From assembly GCA_008508345.1 (NCBI GenBank), contig QNGE01000743.1, positions 113,489 through 177,488 of the forward strand: a DNA stretch of 64,000 bases, written 5' to 3'. The notes under the pieces are model-generated. The model was given only the letters and a program-made list of their open reading frames with translations. It did no database searches and was not told where the DNA came from. Below, piece by piece: positions 51,431-63,003 of the stretch. Numbering within the stretch: the stretch's first letter is position 1; every line of letters begins with the position of its first letter. This DNA comes from Paragonimus westermani. Lineage: Eukaryota; Platyhelminthes; Trematoda; Plagiorchiida; Troglotrematidae. A program made the position numbers and the translations under genes.

Positions 51431-52239
51431 TGCATGCTTCTTAAATTTTTTAATTCAGATTGCCTGCGGTTTATCGACGGAACAACAATTCATTCTCGAT
51501 ACTCGTCGTCTGCTGAACAGGGTAGATTTTGTATGTTAGTTGGAAAAGGTTTGTACATTGATTGGATGTTCAACTAGATGCCGTTGAATCAGTCTTGTAA
51601 AACAAACGACTATTGTGTGAAAATGGGTTTTTTGTTCGTGGGTGAATCTGTGTACATTTGTCAGCCAAGGTTATAAAGTATTCTTTCGCGTCAACGGTCT
51701 TTCATGCACAATACCTGATGTCATGATCAGGAAGCTTATCATTAGTTTTGCTGGTTTCAGAACAAGTGCTGGTCAAATTGACCAGATAATGGTTGAACTA
51801 CAACAAATGGGTGATTGAGTTGTTTTATGAACACTGTTGAAGAAGCACACTGTCATAACCTACTAGTTAAACACGTCTTCAATATCGCCCCTCTGAAAAC
51901 TTTCGTAGTAAGTAATGAAACGCACTAGATGATGTTCTTTTTTAAGGGGGCAGCAGCTACTCATCACTCTATTGCTTGCTCATATAAGCTATGGTTATAG
52001 CTCACTGAGTCCATTCTTTAGCATTTCCTGATGTCACATTATTGTTGTATTGTCCATATTCTTGGTTGTTAGTATAGTCAGTACAATACAGAATTAGACG
52101 TTCGACCCATTTTTGTCGTGAATAGGACTATGATCGAATGTGAGTGGTGTTTAGTTAGATATACGATAAATTCCTGAAATTCACTCCACTGGTATAGATT
52201 GCTCATTTGGTTCAACAAAGTCCGTTACTTCGACCTAAC

Positions 52240-52443
52240 GAGACGATCGGACGATCTGAGCACTATTCAAGCAAATTTGCGGATGAGCGTTTAGATATGA
52301 CCGATTGGTCACACGTAGTGAGGTTGTTGGCGTTGTGATTAACATGCTGCTCACACAAGCACGAAGGCTGAAGTGGAAATCCCTGCTAGGACGGAGATAT
52401 GTACTACTGATGAGCTCCAAGAAGAGTGATACTCGAGTCTAGT
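52240..52443 (+). mobile_element. Diverged SINE 5' part with head
   Basis: GAGACGATCGGACGATCTGA, then GTTGGCGTTGTGATTAACAT in the box A region, and GATACTCGAGTCTAG near the end. Box B is decayed. It stops just before the GGCCGGCCGGA at the end of the tandem unit. Confidence 0.6.
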
Positions 52444-52455
52444 AGGCCGGCCGGA

Positions 52456-53683
52456 NGATTTTTCATTCGGAACTAACAAAGTACGATATTTTACACATGC
52501 CTCTCAGTGTGAAACACTTGTGATTGCTTTTCGAAGTCCAAAACACGATTGTATATTTGAAAGAAGTGTGGTACCAAAGGAGAAACCGGAGTCCGATGCT
52601 TCTTTTCGAAAGTGATTGGCTGAAAAATCTGTGGGAATGCAAATACTGCCAGTAAATCTGCATGCTTCTTAAATTTTTTAATTCAGATTGCCTGCGGTTT
52701 ATCGACGGAACAACAATTCATTCTCGATACTCGTCGTCTGCTGAACAGGGTAGATTTTGTATGTTAGTTGGAAAAGGTTTGTACATTGATTGGATGTTCA
52801 ACTAGATGCCGTTGAATCAGTCTTGTAAAACAAACGACTATTGTGTGAAAATGGGTTTTTTGTTCGTGGGTGAATCTGTGTACATTTGTCAGCCAAGGTT
52901 ATAAAGTATTCTTTCGCGTCAACGGTCTTTCATGCACAATACCTGATGTCATGATCAGGAAGCTTATCATTAGTTTTGCTGGTTTCAGAACAAGTGCTGG
53001 TCAAATTGACCAGATAATGGTTGAACTACAACAAATGGGTGATTGAGTTGTTTTATGAACACTGTTGAAGAAGCACACTGTCATAACCTACTAGTTAAAC
53101 ACGTCTTCAATATCGCCCCTCTGAAAACTTTCGTAGTAAGTAATGAAACGCACTAGATGATGTTCTTTTTTAAGGGGGCAGCAGCTACTCATCACTCTAT
53201 TGCTTGTTCATATAAGCTATGGTTATAGCTCACTGAGTCCATTCTTTAGCATTTCCTGATGTCACATTATTGTTGTATTGTCCATATTCTTGGTTGTTAG
53301 TATAGTCAGTACAATACAGAATTAGACGTTCGACCCATTTTTGTCGTGAATAGGACTATGATCGAATGTGAGTGGTGTTTAGTTAGATATACGATAAATT
53401 CCTGAAATTCACTCCACTGGTATAGATTGCTCATTTGGTTCAACAAAGTCCGTTACTTCGACCTAACGAGACGATCGGACGATCTGAGCACTATTCAAGC
53501 AAATTTGCGGATGAGCGTTTAGATATGACCGATTGGTCACACCTAGTGAGGTTGTTGGCGTTGTGATTAACATGCTGCTCACACAAGCACGAAGGCTGAA
53601 GTGGAAATCCCTGCTAGGACGGAGATATGTACTACTGATGAGCTCCAAGAAGAGTGATACTCGAGTCTAGTAGGCCGGCCGGA
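52456..53683. repeat. 1,228-bp direct tandem duplication, unit 2 (begins with N)
   Basis: Same as 51229-52455 at an offset of 1,228, with an N exactly at the junction (52456). Two substitutions were seen: C to T near 53199 and G to C near 53542 relative to unit 1. Two haplotypes of one locus joined end to end would give this pattern. Confidence 0.9.
53468..53671 (+). repeat. Second copy of the SINE 5' part within tandem unit 2
   Basis: Identical to 52240-52443 except for the G to C change near 53542. It exists as a separate copy only if the tandem duplication is real. Confidence 0.6.
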
Positions 53684-55486
53684 GGGTTTATTTGATTGCA
53701 ACGACCGTGGATGGTATTCAATTTGAAAGGTACGAAAAGAAAATGCGCCTTAGTACCCAAATTCTAATAAGTGGTCAGTCATTTATTGGGTCACGCAGAA
53801 CACAACAGTCGATTTGTACCGAATCTCAACCCAATCGGGTTGCTATTGTACGTCGTATTACGACAAACTCAAAGTTTCGAATGAACGGATGAGGATTAAA
53901 TGGGATGCAAATGAGAATTCTTGCAACAATACTATCTAGAACGGGCGGAATGTAGAAGGCATCCTGGGACACCTGCGACCTAAGCCGTTGGCTATAAAGG
54001 AGAGGAATCATTTGAGTAAAAATTCAGCGCGTTAAATCTAACGAAACAGTAAAATTGGACAATTAAGGGGGTTTGGAAGTTGGTTAAATAGAGCTTGTCC
54101 CTGATGGACTAATGTGTTCTCTCTAACGATCGACCACAAAAAATTGGGGTCGATTAGGACTGGAGAATACAAGATGAGGCACTACGTTAGCATGTGTATG
54201 CTGGAAAAAAAAATTAGATGGCAGGTAGTTATTATGAACCATTGAGGATGAGGAACTGTAATACAATATTTTTGGATCGATTCACCTTATATTGGTCATC
54301 ATCTTCAAACGGCAGTGACGTCGCAACATTAAAGAATTGAGACCCTGAACAATTGTGATCTAGTCTTCAATGGGAACAAAGATGTGAAATAAGAGCCCCT
54401 ACAAAGGATCCTTTTCCAAATGATCAGCTACTAGCGGATCGGTTCTTTCGTCGTCTGTCATTATCACTGAGTGATCGCGTTCATCTGGCATGACTGACTT
54501 AATACATGGATATAGTCGTAGAGAATATGGGAATTCGTTTAGTCAGCAGTGGCTCGACATTCATGGAAAATCGGGGAGGCAGCACAGAACTGAAGGAACT
54601 CAGGCACACAGTAGAGCAGTTCATGAAAGATGTCGCGGCAATAGAGAAAACGAAACGCAATAAGGGAAAACTGAAACTGTTTCAGCTGTGAAAAATTGGG
54701 CACTGAAAGTAAGGGTTTCGTCTACAGTGCGATATGTTTGAAATGGCAAATATCTCGGTATTCTTGTACACTGACGAAACGAATAGTGGATACCATTACT
54801 GAAAGGGGAAGGCTACAAGATGATCTCAGCAAGTTGCGTCACTGTGCTAGTTATCATCGTCCACGAGCGAGGCCTAGAATCGATTGTTTCAGAATATCTT
54901 AGCCCATCTCTTGACTCTCTTGATGGCTGAGAGAGCTAGCATAAACCTTGGAATACTAATCCGGTTGCTTGGAATCTCCCCGTTATAGGCTTTTCACTCG
55001 ATGCTCAACTCACTGGTGTCCTGTTAACCTAAGTTAAACAGTGAAACCTGTAGACAAGTCTGTGTGAAAGACATTCGAAAACGTTTTTATCGTTTCTGTC
55101 AGTTTTACTCGAACAACTTGTTTAAAGTGGACCAGTTCCTCATGTACTATCGGCATATCAGACTCCACCTCATTTTGACCCAGAGGATATTGCATTAACC
55201 GCCGTATTTTTGGAGGCATATTCTTGAGCTTAATATGGATCTCTACCTCTAAGGTCACACGCTAAAACCAATACATCAAATGTGTCCCCTGAAATGTATA
55301 CTGATACATTTGTCAGTGTAAGAGAGCATGAAGCTAGTCCACATGTTCAATCAGCTTGACTATGAGGAAAACGCTGTGGAGGCGTTGGACTATTAATGCC
55401 AGTGCTAACGGATCATTTTTCGTTGAAATATGTTTGTTTCATGTTTGATTACCACATCTGGGTGGCGTTTTGTATAACTTTGTCAA
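53684..55486. other. Stretch without recognised gene
   Basis: Frames at 54506-54691 and 54696-54902 are short. The first is rich in Glu and Lys (VEQFMKDVAAIEKTKRNKGK) but lacks splice sites or a known motif. Confidence 0.35.
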
Positions 55487-55645
55487 GGCCGGGAGTAGAA
55501 CTCCGACCCCACTTTCATGTGGCAACCGTCTGGACCACTGCACAAGTGACCTAGCAGCAGGCACGACCAAATTACCATATGTGAACGCCCAATCACTTTC
55601 GCTTGTGAGTACTGACCAGGTTACCCGAGTGTCTCAAAAAGAGAC
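55487..55645 (-). repeat. SINE fragment (head and 5' region)
   Basis: Reverse orientation: GGCCGGGAGTAGAACTCCGA covers the box B side, GTGGCAACCGTCTGGACCAC the box A side, then GGCACGACCAAATTACC and TCGCTTGTGAGTACTGACCA from the 5' region. Confidence 0.65.
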
Positions 55646-56872
55646 TTGGAATTTAGCTATATCTTGGTTAATGGTACCATAATCCTTAACAGTAATGAAA
55701 CTGGGCAATTTGTTCGTCTTCATGTTGTTTGAACTTCCTCCAGTCTCTAGCCCTTTACTATCGTACATCATAGTTTTAAATGCATATAAACGTTTTAAGC
55801 TTTCTCTAACCTGTAGAATTCCAACGACTATGATGAACGCTGAAAGAAATGTTAGTGATCGGTTGATGGTTTGTATATTTCTCTCAGAGTTTCTTACTTA
55901 GTGTGTGAATTTCAGAGGAGAGTAATTGCTCTTTGCGAGGGATTGATGTTGAATCAGTTGGGAGTTTTTTTATACAAGGCTATTAGATCCGCATCTGCAT
56001 GAAGGATAACTCGCACTGCGGGTTTCCTGACAACCTAAGCAAATCATTCTCACAGAACAATAAATATACGTCTTATACTAGCTGTTTCAGTGTGTTTCAG
56101 TGATCGTTGTTGACGTGATTGTGCGTCAGTAGCCTTTTTAAATTTTATCGTATTTATTCTCACTCACTCCATTACATAGGTGATTCACCGAACACAATTT
56201 AATCTTGCATCTTCACAAACACAACGGCACAAGAAGTCTTTCTATGTAAACCAATAAACCAATGAACCTAGACCCTTAGAGATGAAAGCGACTGACTTTG
56301 TGTGAGGAAAGGTTAGACACCGGTTATGATCTCCGACAAGAGTGAAAATTAAGCCTATTGCTTTTACATAGAATGTGTCAACGGAGAAGCTAGCTAGGAT
56401 ATAAAAGCTGCGATTGTGAGTACTGCTCAGTTTGTGCCAATGAAAAGTCACTCTAACAGTAGGCAGGAATACGTGAAACAACCCCAAACAGTTGATCACA
56501 GTGAACTGAACCTTAGATACCGCTTGAGCATAGGCGCGCTTGTGGGGGCAACCACATGGTCACTACGACTATACGTGATGGACCTTGACCAGCTGGCACC
56601 ATCTCACGGTCTGACCAAATCCCATTTGCATAACTCTTGATTATGACCACTCTATGTGAGGTTCGGTTCGTTGGCTGCGAGTCTTTCATAGACGTTCTTG
56701 ATCTCGGAAGTTGATCATTAAAACTTTCGCAAGTGAATGTTGGCATAAAAATAGTTGAACGAACGTGAACAACCTTTAATTTGTATAAGCCAAAAATACC
56801 CTACTGTATGCATGGGTGATTAAGTTTTCCTGCACTGAACCTGATACCAAGATTCACGAACTCTTTCAGATA
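55646..56872. other. Stretch without recognised gene
   Basis: AT-rich with short frames only; nothing is recognised. Confidence 0.4.
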
Positions 56873-57237
56873 GATTACTGATGAGTAGTCGGGGATTTGG
56901 TTTATTTTCAAGTTGACCATCACTCACATTTGATCGCAGCCGTCGCATTCAGATAGACTTTCCAACCAGCCTCTTTCGAAAACAAGCACTGGACTCGAGT
57001 TTTGCTCTCATTAGAGCTCGTCAGTAGCGCATATCCTTGCTACGGCCGGGATTTGAACTCCGGCCGTTCCAATCATGAGGCAACCGTGTTGACCACTGGG
57101 CCATTGGCCTCACATTAGGAACGACCGAATTATCAAATCTGAACGCTCAACCAGTCTCGCTTGTGAGCAACGATCATGTTGCCCGATCGTCTCGAGAGGA
57201 GACACATTAACTGTCCTGTTAACTCCAATCGATGAAC
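56873..57237 (-). mobile_element. tRNA-derived SINE, well-preserved copy
   Basis: Reverse orientation and close to copy 2. It starts with the complement of the CCCCGACTACTCATCAG motif, then TTTCAAGTTGACCATCACTC, the TCTTTCGAAAACAAGCAC block, box B complement GGGATTTGAACTCC and box A complement CCACTGGGCCA, and extends to CTGTTAACTCCAATCGATG. One of the least mutated copies. Confidence 0.8.
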
Positions 57238-59260
57238 CTACGTAAACCCTGATGGTTTGGTTTCGTCTGTGCATCTTCCGATTCTGAGCCATTGTGGTGG
57301 GAAATGTTCAGGGAGATAAATGATTACTCATTGTGCAAAGTGGGTGACTAAACCAGTATAATTTGCAACGTCTAAGCTGCTCTGTGGTAAGGCCATCTCA
57401 AATTTTCAGTGCCAAGTTACCAGTGGAATTGATAGCAACAGAGAGATTGTGGTGATTCCCGCAATAGAATTCTGTGGGAACTTCCACGTCCCCTATACCA
57501 CAGACAAAAACCGTTTTGATCGAAAGAAATCCAAATTTCGGATAGTTTCTGCTTGGATTTTATGTCAGCAGCCATTTTTGTACTAGCAGCTTTAGGTGAT
57601 ATTTCCACTTAAAAGTGTGAGTTCGTGCATGACGGTTTTCAGAAGTTCCATATATTTCAACTTAAGAAATATTTATACAGGCATCACGCTGGACGTAGTA
57701 AGACAACTGTTTTGTGTTAAATCAAGCAACGTATCTAAATGCGAAACCACTTTACTTTTTAATGGACATCATTTAGTTTGAAAAAAGCTTAATTACCAGC
57801 AAAAGTCAAAGCTTACAAACATGCAGCTAATTGTTTGGAATGTCCCCTAGCAAGACACAGCTTGGTCAGACCAGGCAACATCAATCAACGGTATGCATGC
57901 TGAAAACAAAACTTCCCGATTTGCGATTCTGTTCCAATTGATTGAAAGCCCTTAAATGACCAGCAATTTAAACATAAATAATGACTGACTTTGTGTAACA
58001 CATCACAGACAACCAATTGAAGTGGTATGTTTTTGTGTCCGATCCCGACAAGATTTTAATATATCTCCTTAATTCCCAGACTCCCTGGTTACCTTACTTC
58101 TCCCATGCATTTGTTTTGGGGGCAGACAGGAATGTGAAAGGTATACTCGTCCATGGAGTTGTGGAGTGCATTTACAAACCAATTCGAGAGTAATCTAACC
58201 CTAAGTGTTTTTATCATCGATGTACGCAAATTATCACTAATGCTTAATGAAGTTTAGAAATCAGTTACAGTGCGTTCAAGAATAGAAAGTTTAAAACAGA
58301 GTAAGCAATGGAATGGACAGTTCATTAGGGTGTGGAGTCTTTATTGGTTGGGATGATATGATATTGTATTACTATACAACATTGAACTGTTTGTTTGCAA
58401 GGTGTAGCCACCTGGATTAGGTGAATATAGACGAAGCTATTTTTAGTAGTTAGGTCCCTTCCTGTCCTCTTCCTCTTTTCTTCTACTCTCTTGCTAAACA
58501 GGGTTTGCTTTCTCCCTTCGTGGTTGTGTGCCAGTCAAGCATCAGCGTGACCCACTGATGTACTGTTTTCTCTGGTGATGTTGATGTTTGTTTGTGATCA
58601 AGTCGTTTCAATGAGGTGAATAGTCAAGTCTTGATGGTTAGTGTGTTTTGTGTACTGGACCGTTTCTTGTTATTCGTTCATTAATTTTAATTAACTGGCA
58701 GTTTTTTAAAAAAAAGTGTTTTGTCTCGTCTGATGTTGTGACAAGAATAAATCAGTGTCAGTTGTCGAGTTGTCAAGGTCGTTAAGGCTGACCATGTGGT
58801 ATCTCAGACCACTGCTCGGAAAAGTGATATGCAAATGGTTAAGTTAGATTGTAGACGCCTAAATAAGAATTATGGGTTTGTATAGTGAAAAGAAAAATCT
58901 TCACGGGCACGTTTTTCCATCCGTTCGTCTTATTTAAAATGTGATGGGGATGGAAAGGGTCATCGCTGTCAGCTGATGTGGCGCTCCTCCGCCAACAAAC
59001 CAATACGACCGCCTCCTTCCACCGGATTTATCCGACTAATCCTGTCAAAGGTTTTTTAATCTACGTCACTTGTCCTGGTGTTCCATTTACTAATCACACA
59101 ATTTCCATATAATTTCACAAGCTGGATGGGGATTACCGAGACCAACTGTTTTCGTGGTTGACTTCTTATAAAAGGCACAGGAACCTGGAGTGGAATGGTC
59201 GTGAATGAACTGGAATCTGAAGAAAGTAGCTAACCTACAGACATGTACCTACCAAAACGC

Positions 59261-59316
59261 AAAACGCGCCAAAGCAACGTTCTGACAAATATACACGTTT
59301 ATTGACCAGTGGGACT
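59261..59316 (+). repeat. Dispersed repeat fragment, copy 2
   Basis: Gap-free match to 47701-47756 with 18 differences in 56, of which 16 are transitions. Confidence 0.6.
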
Positions 59317-60574
59317 AGATTGGACGGATGGTCGGACAACATGTATTGTGGGTTTACTCTCACGTGTTTCGACTAAATGGGGACCTAAGATCTCTAACCG
59401 ATTCAGCCGTCAGCTTACAGTGGTAAAGGGTATTCTAATGTAAGCATATTGGAACTGCCAAGAAGTGCAATCTACACAGTAGATTGCCTATCCCATACTC
59501 CAGTCTCGGAGAATAATCTCTTTTGGCGAATATGTCTGTTTGGTAGTAGTCTATATAAAAGCTGACAGGCGAACAACTTAGTCAGTGAGAATTAGGTCTC
59601 GTGTAAGAGAGTTGTATCAAAGTCGTTAGCCTCTGTGAATAGGGGAGCTAAATGGGACTCATAAGCTTTCTAGTAGACACCTTCAAGATGAGCCTTTTGT
59701 TGTAGTCTAAGGAGGGTGGATTATGCAACTGAGAGAGAGGCTACGGATTGAGGAATTCCAAGAATCCTTTCAGGAAAAGTAACGCATTTTTCTCAAAAGT
59801 GGTTCAAGGTCTTAGTTGTGTAGCTAAGTTTATGATTAGTAAAATTCTAGCGACGGAATCCCAACCGGCATATTGCGTGTTGCTTAGAGAGTTCACCCTG
59901 TCGTCTGTACAGTAACAGAACCAAACAGATCCATGGAAAGCGGTGTGTCAGGAAAACCTCATGCATACTTAAACCATGATGAAGTGATTATCTTTGGGGT
60001 TCATCTCGTTTACTCAGGCGGAGAACGGATCGAAAAGTTTGCAGGTCAAGTGGTTGAGAAAATATTACGTGGACATTAATGAGAAATCGCACACATGCAA
60101 GTACCCATTGTAAGGCGATTATCGGTCACTTTTAGCACCAGCCTAAATTGAGTAAGGTGAGACAAATAGCCGACGGCTAACCTTTTTGATGTGTACGGTT
60201 AGTGGATGATTTATTTCGAGTAAACAATAACGAGGTTCCTAAGGATTTTGCATTTTTACTTTCTACATATATACATATCCCTAGCATGGTTACATCCATC
60301 CAAAACATGTAACGGTACGAATAAAAGTCAAATCACATGAAGTTAACGTTAAACGAACGAAACAAATAGTGTAACTGTAAATTGTCGCGTCGTCACAATT
60401 TTCTGAGCTAGTGATAAGAGATCGTTCGTTCCTCATATGAGTATCTATTAATTTATTGATAACTGTTTGATTTGGCCATCATAACGATCACCGAAACTAA
60501 TCGATCACATGTATTTTGTACGCACTGTGTTTACCGCTTTATGCTGCACTGGCTGCATCATATCTGATTTATGT

Positions 60575-60608
60575 TATTGTTGTTGTTGTTGTTGCTGTTG
60601 TTGTTTCA
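60575..60608. repeat. GTT microsatellite
   Basis: A (TTG)n run with one GCT interruption. Confidence 0.8.
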
Positions 60609-60734
60609 ACAAATCATTCTATTAATTTGTTGTCATTTCCTTTACACGATAAACGAACGTATTAACTGATTGGATTGTGGCAAATTTCCTCAGTGCACCT
60701 ACCCTATTTTGAAACCAACCTAGGATAAAGCCTG

Positions 60735-61400
60735 CTGCCGAGCAACAGTTACAATGGAAAACTACTTTCACAGATTGTTCTGGTAACAACCAGAATGTGG
60801 CGGATATTTTTGAAGATTATATAACTCTATCATTACGTCGGTCAGGAAGGACAACGACAAGTTGATAAATTACAATTGCACACCAGACAAGATGTATTAT
60901 CTGTAATGGAACGGCTAGGCAACACATGGAGGGACAACATGTTATTACAGTACGTTATAAATTCCACGTGATACATCGAGACGTTGATAAATCTACCACC
61001 GACCTTATCTCACAACCTCTGTCGACTGTTTCAAAATTGACCCAAGGACAAATCCCATAGCATAGTATCTAAAAAGCGATGCATATCGAAGAACCTATTG
61101 CTGGTGCCTGCGACAGGAATTTCTGGTCGAGGATAAACGATTCGTAACGCTGGAGAAACCTTGTGTTATTGTGTGCCAGTGGGCTAATTCGGTCAAACAA
61201 CTTGTAGAGCTTTCTGCTGTGGGACCTACACTACATAGCGATGTTGACGGCGTGACACACTGTGACCGCTGTAAAGAGTTTTGCTGCCATAACTACGGTG
61301 AATATCACTGGAAAACTCTTGAATTTGATTTGCCGATTATGTCACTTAAAAAATAGATATTTAGAAGGCGTTCTTCAGACATGATGCAAGCAAATTGTCG
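60735..61400 (+). pseudogene. gag: Ty3/Gypsy gag remnant
   Basis: Frame-broken coding traces of a capsid/nucleocapsid protein. Near 60812-60925, split over two frames, the helical motifs FEDYITL and QVDKLQLHTRQDVL resemble Gypsy capsid sequences. At 61111-61290 the frame reads RQEFLVEDKRFVTLEKPC, the usual 'L..E.L..D..LTLE' segment before the nucleocapsid. Then comes a damaged zinc knuckle, CHNYGEYHWKT, with Cys positions lost. Several frameshifts and stops make it non-functional. The assignment is by motif pattern; the 5' end is not defined. Confidence 0.6.
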
Positions 61401-61766
61401 ACCTCTAGGTCACCTAATCAAAACAACGAGAACTTGAATATTCAGTGGACTAGGGGTACAACAGTCAGTCACAGTCTTAGACTAACGTCAGATACAGGGT
61501 TCATTGTCTCCCTAAATGTGAATGAGCAACAATTTGCATTCGAGCTAGATACCGGATCGGTCGTTATACTGCTGCGATCTAATGCCTTACCAGAGCTTCT
61601 AGGGATGGACTCATTTAACCTTCATCTGCGAGTTTATACTGTTTTCAAGTTGAACATCATTCACATTTGGTCGCAGCCTTCGCATTCAGTTTATACTAGT
61701 CAAACAGTGTGAATTTGATGTAGCTCCTTTACTTATGTATTCCATCACGATTGCATAGGCTGTCTC
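61401..61766 (+). pseudogene. pol: Ty3/Gypsy protease remnant, interrupted by a SINE fragment
   Basis: The frame at 61395-61712 contains the retropepsin active-site motif FELDTGSVV, with Asp-Thr-Gly-Ser at 61548-61559. Retropepsins cleave the Gag-Pol polyprotein as dimers. About 70 bp after the active site the coding sequence is broken by a 47-bp SINE piece with target-site duplication. It lies in a different frame from both gag and reverse transcriptase. Confidence 0.65.
61641..61687 (-). mobile_element. Minimal SINE 3' fragment with 10-bp target-site duplication
   Basis: GTTTTCAAGTTGAACATCAT to CGCAGCCTTCGCATTC is the reverse complement of the last 47 bp of the SINE. It is flanked by AGTTTATACT at 61631-61640 and again at 61688-61697. 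The perfect duplication shows a severely 5'-truncated retrotransposition into the Gypsy remnant. Confidence 0.75.
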
Positions 61767-62396
61767 ATGAGACTGAAGGACCGGTACCAAATATTTTTGG
61801 TCGAGATTGAAGTAACCATCTTTCTGCCGTCCTGTCAACTGAGGTTCAGTCACGCTTATCTAGTCTTGAATGCCCATAAAAACTTGCCTGACCACACGAT
61901 TTTCGGAAAGTTGCGGAATGATGCCGTATGTTTACTACTGTCATCGAAGGCAATACCAAGTTCGGGAAGGCCTGGACCCTACCGTATTCTCTTCGTAACA
62001 ATGCTGAAAATGATATACACCGGCTCCAGAAAGAAGGTATAATTGAACTCGTCCAGTACTCGGATTGGACAACGTCCATAATACCCGTATCCAAACCCGA
62101 CGGTGCAGTAAGAATTTGTGGTGATTAGAAAATAACCGCGATCCGAGGGTTGCAGTTAAATGGTTACCTCTTACCAAAATTCGAGGACATTTACATATGT
62201 TTATCTGGGGTGTGTGTGTGAACTTTTACAAAATTAGACTTGAGGCAAACATACCAACAAACTGAACAAAATGAAAATTCACGTCTTTGCACTATAATTA
62301 GCACTCATGTAAGGTTGTTTCGTTACGTCCACCTTCCATTCTACACCAGCTATTCTTCAACGCGTCATTCACTCATTTGTTGAGGATATACTTAGT
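61767..62396 (+). pseudogene. pol: Ty3/Gypsy reverse transcriptase N-terminal remnant
   Basis: The segment at about 61940-62160 matches the start of Gypsy reverse transcriptase: a KAWTLPYSLR motif, then LQKEGIIELVQYSDWTTSII, then VSKPDGAVRICGD, just before an in-frame TAG where the consensus has Tyr. Further right, in a shifted frame, KLDLRQTYQQTE and RLFRYVHLPF match the next conserved blocks. The catalytic YxDD block, RNase H and integrase are not present; a SINE follows at 62397. Clearly dead. Confidence 0.75.
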
Positions 62397-62476
62397 ATTA
62401 CTGATGGGTATTAGGGGATTTTGGTTTTCTTGTAGAGTGAACATCACTCACAGTTGGTCACAACTGTCGCATTCAC
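62397..62476 (-). repeat. SINE 3' tail, reverse orientation
   Basis: ATTACTGATGGGTATTAGGG and AACATCACTCACAGTTGGTC match the reversed SINE tail. It lies immediately left of a plus-oriented SINE 5' half. Confidence 0.65.
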
Positions 62477-62484
62477 AATTTGGA

Positions 62485-62717
62485 GAGAAGTCTTGGTCGA
62501 GGGGTCATCGATTGGAGTTAACAGGACAGTAAGTGTCTCCTCTCTAGACCTTCGGGCAATCAGACCATTAATCACAAGCAAAGGCGGTTGAACTTTCATA
62601 TATGATAATTCAGTCGTGCGCAATGTGAGGTCAGTGGCGCAGTAGTCAACCTGGTTACCTCATGGGAACGTGCCTAAGTTCTAATTCCTGCCTTTGCATG
62701 GATGTGCACGAGCTGTA
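62485..62717 (+). mobile_element. SINE 5' half, split by an insertion
   Basis: Contains the 5' region (ATTGGAGTTAACAGGACAG, TCTCCTCTCTAGACC), box A TGGCGCAGTAG near 62635-62645 and a damaged box B. It stops at CGAGCTGTA; the matching 3' half resumes at about 63871, 1.15 kb to the right. Confidence 0.7.
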
Positions 62718-62756
62718 CTGAAAAGTCAGAAACACTGAGTTCCCTTCAACCACTTC

Positions 62757-63003
62757 ATCAGATCAGAAAGAAGACAGATATTGCAATATGTTAACGTTTC
62801 ATTTACTCTCATCAGTCGCACGTATAAAATATGCCAGTTATATACATTGTAAAGGTGAGGACAGACAGAGGCTTGACACGCCCACAACCGCAAACACTAT
62901 ATCATCACGTAACTGGTAATCCGGTAGGTTGTCTCAACCACTTTTGTGTACAACGTCGGCTGATAAGTTCGGATGAGCACCGCTTCGCAGAAAGCCAATA
63001 ACT
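62757..63003 (-). mobile_element. Penelope-like element 3' end, inverted left arm
   Basis: About 247 bp that is the reverse complement of 63622-63870, with scattered differences. It covers the last codons of the PLE protein and its 3' untranslated region. PLEs often carry a partial copy of themselves in direct or inverted orientation at the 5' side. Confidence 0.75.

Larger units (their letters stand above)
51229..52455. repeat. 1,228-bp direct tandem duplication, unit 1
   Basis: Runs from GATTTTTCATTCGG to GGCCGGCCGGA. It contains a SINE 3' fragment at 51345-51430 and a SINE 5' part at 52240-52443. Repeated immediately to the right with two base differences noticed. Confidence 0.9.
57238..60734. 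other. Stretch without recognised gene; possible old LTR or other repeat
   Basis: No frame of 60 or more codons occurs between 57782 and 61170. A pyrimidine-rich tract at 58457-58497 and the surrounding 58403-58795 block (starting TGTAGCC, with AATAAA-like sequence near 58746) has the feel of an old long terminal repeat, but no partner repeat was found. The second copy of the 56-bp dispersed repeat lies at 59261-59316, and a GTT microsatellite at 60575-60608. Confidence 0.35.

Noticed and set aside
58403..58795. Possible Gypsy LTR
   Set aside because: No second copy, no clear primer-binding site, and too far from the gag remnant; kept only as a remark in the stretch description.
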